Source: a virus
Length of the DNA stretch: 28,452 nucleotides
Reading direction: 5' to 3' (one strand)
IMG/VR virus record: IMGVR_UViG_3300042731_007991
Location: 1 to 28,452 of that record
Below the pieces are notes generated by a model that saw only the letters and a list, made by a program, of their open reading frames with translations, was not told the origin of the DNA and ran no database searches. This document shows positions 25,205 to 28,452 of the stretch, piece by piece (within the stretch, counting starts at the first letter, position 1; each line of letters opens with the position of its first letter). Both the position numbers and the translations under genes were made by a program.

Positions 25205-26857
25205 TCACCGCTTCAACTGCCGTCTCAGCAACTCCACCGTCAACCGGATCGCCTCATCCGCCGAATCCCCGGTGCTGCTGCTGGCGCTCACCCCATCGAT
25301 GTAGACATTGGTCATATTGCTCACCGGCCCGCCGGCGCCCACCCCGGCCATCGCCGGCATATCCATTCCCCCGAACTTGCTCGAAAAATCCGGCAACTGA
25401 TCCACCGCGCTCTTCAACCCCCGGATCCCCATCTCCAGCGGCGTCGGGCTGCCCGGAATCAACCACTCCGGCAAACTCATATCCGTATCCGCAAACGTCT
25501 TCTTCAACGATTCCCAGCCCGTCTGTAGATCCCGAATCGGCTGAGTCAATCGCTCGATACCCCAGGCCAGATTATCGAACCAGGTCACTACCAGATCAAC
25601 GCTTCCCACGATCAAATCCAGCGTGATCCGCAATAACTCGATCCCCGCCTGTACCGAATCCGCATTCTCGTCGACCACCCCCAACGCCACCGCAATCCGC
25701 CTGATCGCATCCCCAATTTCAGCCGCCGCCGGCCCTAATTTCGTAGACATCTCCTCAGCAAAATCCTCCAGCACAGGCTGAGCTCGCTCCATGGCTTCCT
25801 GCATTCCCGGCAATGCCTCATTGGTCATATCCAAAATGGTATCAGTTATCGGCGTCAAAGCCAACAAGCCTTTATTTTTGATCTGCTGCCAGGCATCTCC
25901 CAGCGTTTGCGCTCGATTGGCCGCATCATCCAGGCCGCCGCTGGTGCCTTCCAAAGCCGCTATTGCCTCATCTAGCTCAAATCGACCCTCCCGGATCGCC
26001 GCCGCCATATCAGGGCCGGCCCTCGCCCCAAATACTTCCATCGCAATAGCCAGGCCCTCACTTTCATTGGTCGCATTTTTTATTTTATCGATGGTATCGG
26101 TCAAACCATCTCTTAAATCGATATTATCCTTGGCAAAATGCCCGGCCGCGATCCGCAGTGAACCAAGTACTAGCTCAGAATTGACCCCCTCCTTTTCCCA
26201 CTTACCGAACAGCGCAATCGATTCCTCCAGGCTAAATCCCATCTGCCGCAGCGGCGCCCCAAATTGCACTACCTTCTGCGCCAGCGTATCCACCTGGATC
26301 CCAAATGCCTGGCTCGCCCCAAAGAGCTGATCCATCAATTGTCCGGAATCCTCTGCCTGGACCCCCCAATCCCCCATCACCCGGGTCACCAGCCGAACAT
26401 TCTCCACTGCCTCACCGCCGGCCAGCCTGGTCAACTTCAACAGGTCGTCGCTAAATGTCTCCAATCCATCCCCGGTCAATCCCAGCCGGGTATTTGTCTC
26501 GGCCACCACCCCCCCCAAGGTCTCGAAATCCTGATCAAAGCCGCCCACGCTGCTCTTGAGATCCTTGGCCACTTTCTCCAGGTCGACCAAGGCCTCCCCG
26601 CTGGCCCCCGTTCCCGAAATAATAGCATTAGTCGCCTGCTGGAAATCAACCGACATATCAAAGACTTGCTTGCCGGTCGCCGCCGCCGCCGCGCCCAGTC
26701 CCACCACTGCCGCCAGAGGAGCCGCCGCCGCCCCTTTGCCCAAAAGCTCTAATGCTCCGGCCAGTCTATTCTTGCCGGACGCCATATCCTTATCGAACTT
26801 ATTAAAATCCGCCCGAATCGGAACAAACGCCTCACCTAATTCACTTTTACCGGCCAT
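25205..26857 (-). CDS. tail tape measure protein (TP901 core type)
   Basis: 550 aa. N-terminal GEAFVPIRADFNKFDKDM, a small hydrophobic run near 42-63 and a long helical middle with Ala/Gly-rich alternation. Recognisable phage tape-measure core: SVDFQQATNAIISGTGASGEALVDLEKVAKDLKSSVGG, RLGLTGDGLETFSDDLLKLT, FGAPLRQMGFSLEESIALFGKWEKEGVNSELVLGSL. At about 0.15 nm per residue, a family-wide rule, the tail would be near 80 nm. It starts 11 bp inside the previous gene, and lies directly after the frameshifted chaperones, the conserved order in siphoviruses. C-terminus acidic and Pro-rich without lysozyme domain. Confidence 0.92.
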   Translation of the reverse strand: MAGKSELGEAFVPIRADFNKFDKDMASGKNRLAGALELLGKGAAAAPLAAVVGLGAAAAATGKQVFDMSVDFQQATNAIISGTGASGEALVDLEKVAKDLKSSVGGFDQDFETLGGVVAETNTRLGLTGDGLETFSDDLLKLTRLAGGEAVENVRLVTRVMGDWGVQAEDSGQLMDQLFGASQAFGIQVDTLAQKVVQFGAPLRQMGFSLEESIALFGKWEKEGVNSELVLGSLRIAAGHFAKDNIDLRDGLTDTIDKIKNATNESEGLAIAMEVFGARAGPDMAAAIREGRFELDEAIAALEGTSGGLDDAANRAQTLGDAWQQIKNKGLLALTPITDTILDMTNEALPGMQEAMERAQPVLEDFAEEMSTKLGPAAAEIGDAIRRIAVALGVVDENADSVQAGIELLRITLDLIVGSVDLVVTWFDNLAWGIERLTQPIRDLQTGWESLKKTFADTDMSLPEWLIPGSPTPLEMGIRGLKSAVDQLPDFSSKFGGMDMPAMAGVGAGGPVSNMTNVYIDGVSASSSTGDSADEAIRLTVELLRRQLKR

Positions 26858-27203
26858 TCAATGCCTCAAGATCAATATTCTCGGTCATATCCTTGAACTC
26901 CCGCCGCCGTTTATCCAGCTCCTCGCCCTGTAACGGCTTCGCCTTCTTCGCGGTTAACAGCCGCGCCAATGGGGGCAATCGCTTCGCTCGCATCAATTTC
27001 GCCGTCAGCCAGGCTATCGTCACCTCATCCCGCCGGTGTCGTTCCATTTGCCACAAATATGCCTCGATCGTCAAAAACGTCTCCGCCGGCGTCATCGCCC
27101 AAAACTCCGCCGCCGAGATCCCACACCGCAGCGCCTGCACCAGCAATTGCTCAAAATATCCTTGAGCTTGTCGAAAGGACCCGGGCTCATCAACCCGGGT
27201 CAC
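26847..27203 (-). CDS. tail assembly chaperone, downstream (T) part
   Basis: 118 aa from a GTG start overlapping the previous stop (GTGA). Motif GISAAEFWAMTPAETFLTIEAYLW is typical of short tail chaperones of the rcc01693 kind. It helps assemble the tape measure and tail tube. A -1 slip at 27206-27212 in the upstream gene would fuse this frame onto it, giving a product of about 240 aa, as in the gpG-gpGT pairs of tailed phages. Residues near 9-18 (SFRQAQGYF) come from a REP-like stretch with the sequence TTCGACAAGCTCAAGG on the minus strand. Confidence 0.8.
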   Translation of the reverse strand: MTRVDEPGSFRQAQGYFEQLLVQALRCGISAAEFWAMTPAETFLTIEAYLWQMERHRRDEVTIAWLTAKLMRAKRLPPLARLLTAKKAKPLQGEELDKRRREFKDMTENIDLEALNGR

Positions 27204-27212
27204 AAATTTGGG
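27179..27212 (-). other. candidate programmed -1 ribosomal frameshift site
   Basis: On the minus strand a slippery heptamer C CCA AAT (27212-27206), in phase with the upstream gene, overlaps a second one, A AAT TTG (27209-27203). The stop TGA follows at 27202. A perfect 8-bp hairpin (27178-27185 with 27194-27201, loop CTCATCAA on the plus strand) lies immediately beyond, four to five bases after the first heptamer. A -1 slip leads straight into the downstream chaperone frame. Confidence 0.65.
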
Positions 27213-27571
27213 TCATCACTCCCCCCTTTGGGGGGCTGGGGGGGACTATCACCCCGGTATATCAACACGGCCGTCATCGCCTCAGTCACCGCTGCGACCA
27301 CCGTCACCAATCCCACCGTATCTACTACCTGGTAAGCCTCCCTGGCAGGCACACTTCTCCGGTCTCCACTCTCCCTATTCGCCGCTTCCATCCCCGTCCG
27401 CAGCAATTCCACCACGTCGCCGATTGCCGGCCGCCCGTCGATCAATTCCCTGGCCACGCCCAGGGCCGATTTATCCAACCGCTTCTCTGCGCTGGCCAGG
27501 GCAAAATTCGTAAACAGAATTCTGATCTTCCCGTCAGGCGTCTCGATCACCTGCTCGCCCCTGGCGCCCAT
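27200..27571 (-). CDS. tail assembly chaperone, upstream (G) part, GTA-gp10-like
   Basis: 123 aa, start overlapping the previous stop. Short strands then a helical body (GKIRILFTNFALASAEKRLDKSALGVARELIDGR...DVVELLRTGMEAANRE) as in GTA-gp10/tail-chaperone proteins of siphoviruses and gene transfer agents. The C-terminus (RGDSPPQPPKGGSDDPN) is encoded by the inserted repeat at 27219-27256, directly upstream of the frameshift site. It would bind the tape measure during tail assembly. Confidence 0.75.
   Translation of the reverse strand: MGARGEQVIETPDGKIRILFTNFALASAEKRLDKSALGVARELIDGRPAIGDVVELLRTGMEAANRESGDRRSVPAREAYQVVDTVGLVTVVAAVTEAMTAVLIYRGDSPPQPPKGGSDDPNL
27219..27256 (+). repeat. C/G-rich repeat, in-frame in the chaperone gene
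   Basis: CTCCCCCC, TTT, GGGGGGCTGGGGGGG tail, then CCCC. Plus orientation inside a minus-strand gene. Confidence 0.75.
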
Positions 27572-27978
27572 TAGCTCCCCACCTCGGCCCAGAATCCATC
27601 GATGGTCAGGCTAATACTGATCGTCGCCTCCGCCTGGTCCGGAAACGACTCACTCATAGAATCGATCTTGGCATTCACCGTCTCCTCCACCACACCATCC
27701 ACCTCACGCGCCACCAGGATCAGCTCCCCATTCCGGTTAGCTGCCCGCAGCGCCAGATAAGCCGCATCCGTTGGCACATATAGCGCATCCAGGCTGATCG
27801 ATCCGCTGAATCGCCCCGGCAGCACCCTCATGGCCCGCGAGTCTTTACAGGATACGTCAATCGTGTCGCTCGACTCCTCGATCGTCGCATCCCGCTGGCA
27901 GCCGACAACCTCATACGTCGGCGCTCCCGCCGTCCCGGTATTCGCCAACAGCAAAAGATCAGTTCCATTCATTCCCAT
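27571..27978 (-). CDS. major tail tube protein (TP901-1 family)
   Basis: 135 aa with AGGAGG before the start. Signature strands of phage tail tube subunits: GTDLLLLANTG, VVGCQRDATIEESSDTIDVSCKDSRAMRVLPGRFSGSISLDALYVPTDAAYLALRAA and EATISISLTIDG. It polymerises into the tube around the tape measure. Immediately upstream lies the DUF3168-like completion gene and downstream the chaperone pair, the conserved order. Confidence 0.9.
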   Translation of the reverse strand: MGMNGTDLLLLANTGTAGAPTYEVVGCQRDATIEESSDTIDVSCKDSRAMRVLPGRFSGSISLDALYVPTDAAYLALRAANRNGELILVAREVDGVVEETVNAKIDSMSESFPDQAEATISISLTIDGFWAEVGS

Positions 27979-27989
27979 CTGATAACCTC

Positions 27990-28409
27990 CTACGAACCAC
28001 TAATATCTTGCATCTTTATGCTCAAACTGATGATCCGCCCATATGCGTCCAATTCATCCGCAACCACAGGCCCGGAACAATCAGAAATCAGCCAGCTAAA
28101 TCCTGCCACATCCAACTCCTGCCGGTGCAATAATGCCCGCACCCTCTCCGCGATCGCTTCAATTATTACCGCACTCCCGGAAGCCTCATCATAGCACCGC
28201 ACATCCCGCAGCGCCTCCCGTCCCCGGGTCGTCTTCGTATCGAACGGCGCCTGGCTGATCTCGCCCGCTGTCACGATATACGGCAAATCAGCATCTCCCG
28301 GCGCCGGGTCCGTCGTAAAAATCGCCGGCAGCCCCTTATACGTCGCCAGCAACCCCACCAGCGTCGAATCTCCCGCCAACTTATCATAAATTGCCTGCGT
28401 CAAACTCAT
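27990..28409 (-). CDS. tail completion protein, DUF3168-like
   Basis: 139 aa. Opening MSLTQAIYDKLAGDSTLVGLLATYKGLPAIFTTDPAPGDADLPYIV, then the central DTKTTRGREALRDVRCYDEASGSAVIIEAIAERVRALLHRQ and a final strand pair, match the DUF3168 (gp17-like) neck/tail-completion family that closes the head-tail joint. First gene of the tail block in this window; head genes would be off the right edge. Confidence 0.88.
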   Translation of the reverse strand: MSLTQAIYDKLAGDSTLVGLLATYKGLPAIFTTDPAPGDADLPYIVTAGEISQAPFDTKTTRGREALRDVRCYDEASGSAVIIEAIAERVRALLHRQELDVAGFSWLISDCSGPVVADELDAYGRIISLSIKMQDISGS

Positions 28410-28419
28410 CGTCGCCTTG

Positions 28420-28452
28420 CCCCCCCTCTCCCTGGGGGAGAGGGGGCTGGGG
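28420..28452 (+). repeat. C/G-rich repeat at the window edge (partial)
   Basis: CCCCCCCTCTCCC, TG, GGGGAGAGGGGGCTGGGG, cut by the end of the window. Confidence 0.7.

Noticed and set aside
4864-28452. CRISPR array made of the dispersed repeats
   Set aside because: Copies are hundreds to thousands of bases apart, not evenly spaced with spacers, and no cas genes are seen.

Overview
This window reads as most of a temperate tailed (siphovirus-like) phage genome, caught in a non-integrated or circular arrangement, with a mobile integron cassette array set into its rightward early operon. The host is probably a Chloroflexota (Anaerolineae-like) bacterium. That host guess is inference, from a surface protein with a Pro/Thr-rich linker, C-rich coding strands and a dense family of CCCCTCCC/GGGAGGGG repeats; no marker gene proves it.

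Left part (1-5100, minus strand): an HNH endonuclease of the kind found beside terminase, two small helical proteins, a holin-like protein, a tiny gene with its own promoter and terminator, and an XerC/D-like integrase. Next comes a gene-free stretch of about 590 bp. It holds repeated integrase-arm-like sites around a tRNA-like sequence (probable attP) and a GTTTAC iteron cluster with inverted repeats (candidate origin). A membrane-anchored surface protein and an XRE-type repressor follow.

Middle (5100-14276, plus strand): a divergent switch with a strong promoter and repeated operator half-sites fires an early operon. It encodes an RHH regulator, several small proteins, a second tyrosine recombinase, membrane proteins, a zinc-ribbon protein, a PD-(D/E)XK-like nuclease next to a DUF3102-methyltransferase fusion, and a DnaA-N/AAA ATPase replication protein. 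The 3' end of that replication gene carries a second copy of the GTTTAC (GTAAAC) iterons.

Cassette array (14334-18300, plus strand): eight gene cassettes, each ending in an attC site. Seven attC are clear and one is degenerate. The left end of each attC is complementary to the first bases of its own cassette (partly so in cassette 5), as expected of integron cassettes. No intI-like gene is visible, so this is a CALIN-type array carried by a phage. Its genes are small orphans, a PAPS-reductase-like protein, and a two-gene cassette with its own promoter and palindromic operator. Base composition differs from the phage genes around it.

Right part (18396-28452): two more early genes (plus), then a convergent late tail operon on the minus strand: DUF3168-like completion protein, tail tube, two tail chaperones with a candidate -1 frameshift, tape measure, and tail-tip and beta-propeller proteins, ending at a hairpin terminator. 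Both window ends run into the same minus-strand late programme. In a circular genome the missing terminase, portal and capsid genes would lie between the right and left edges.
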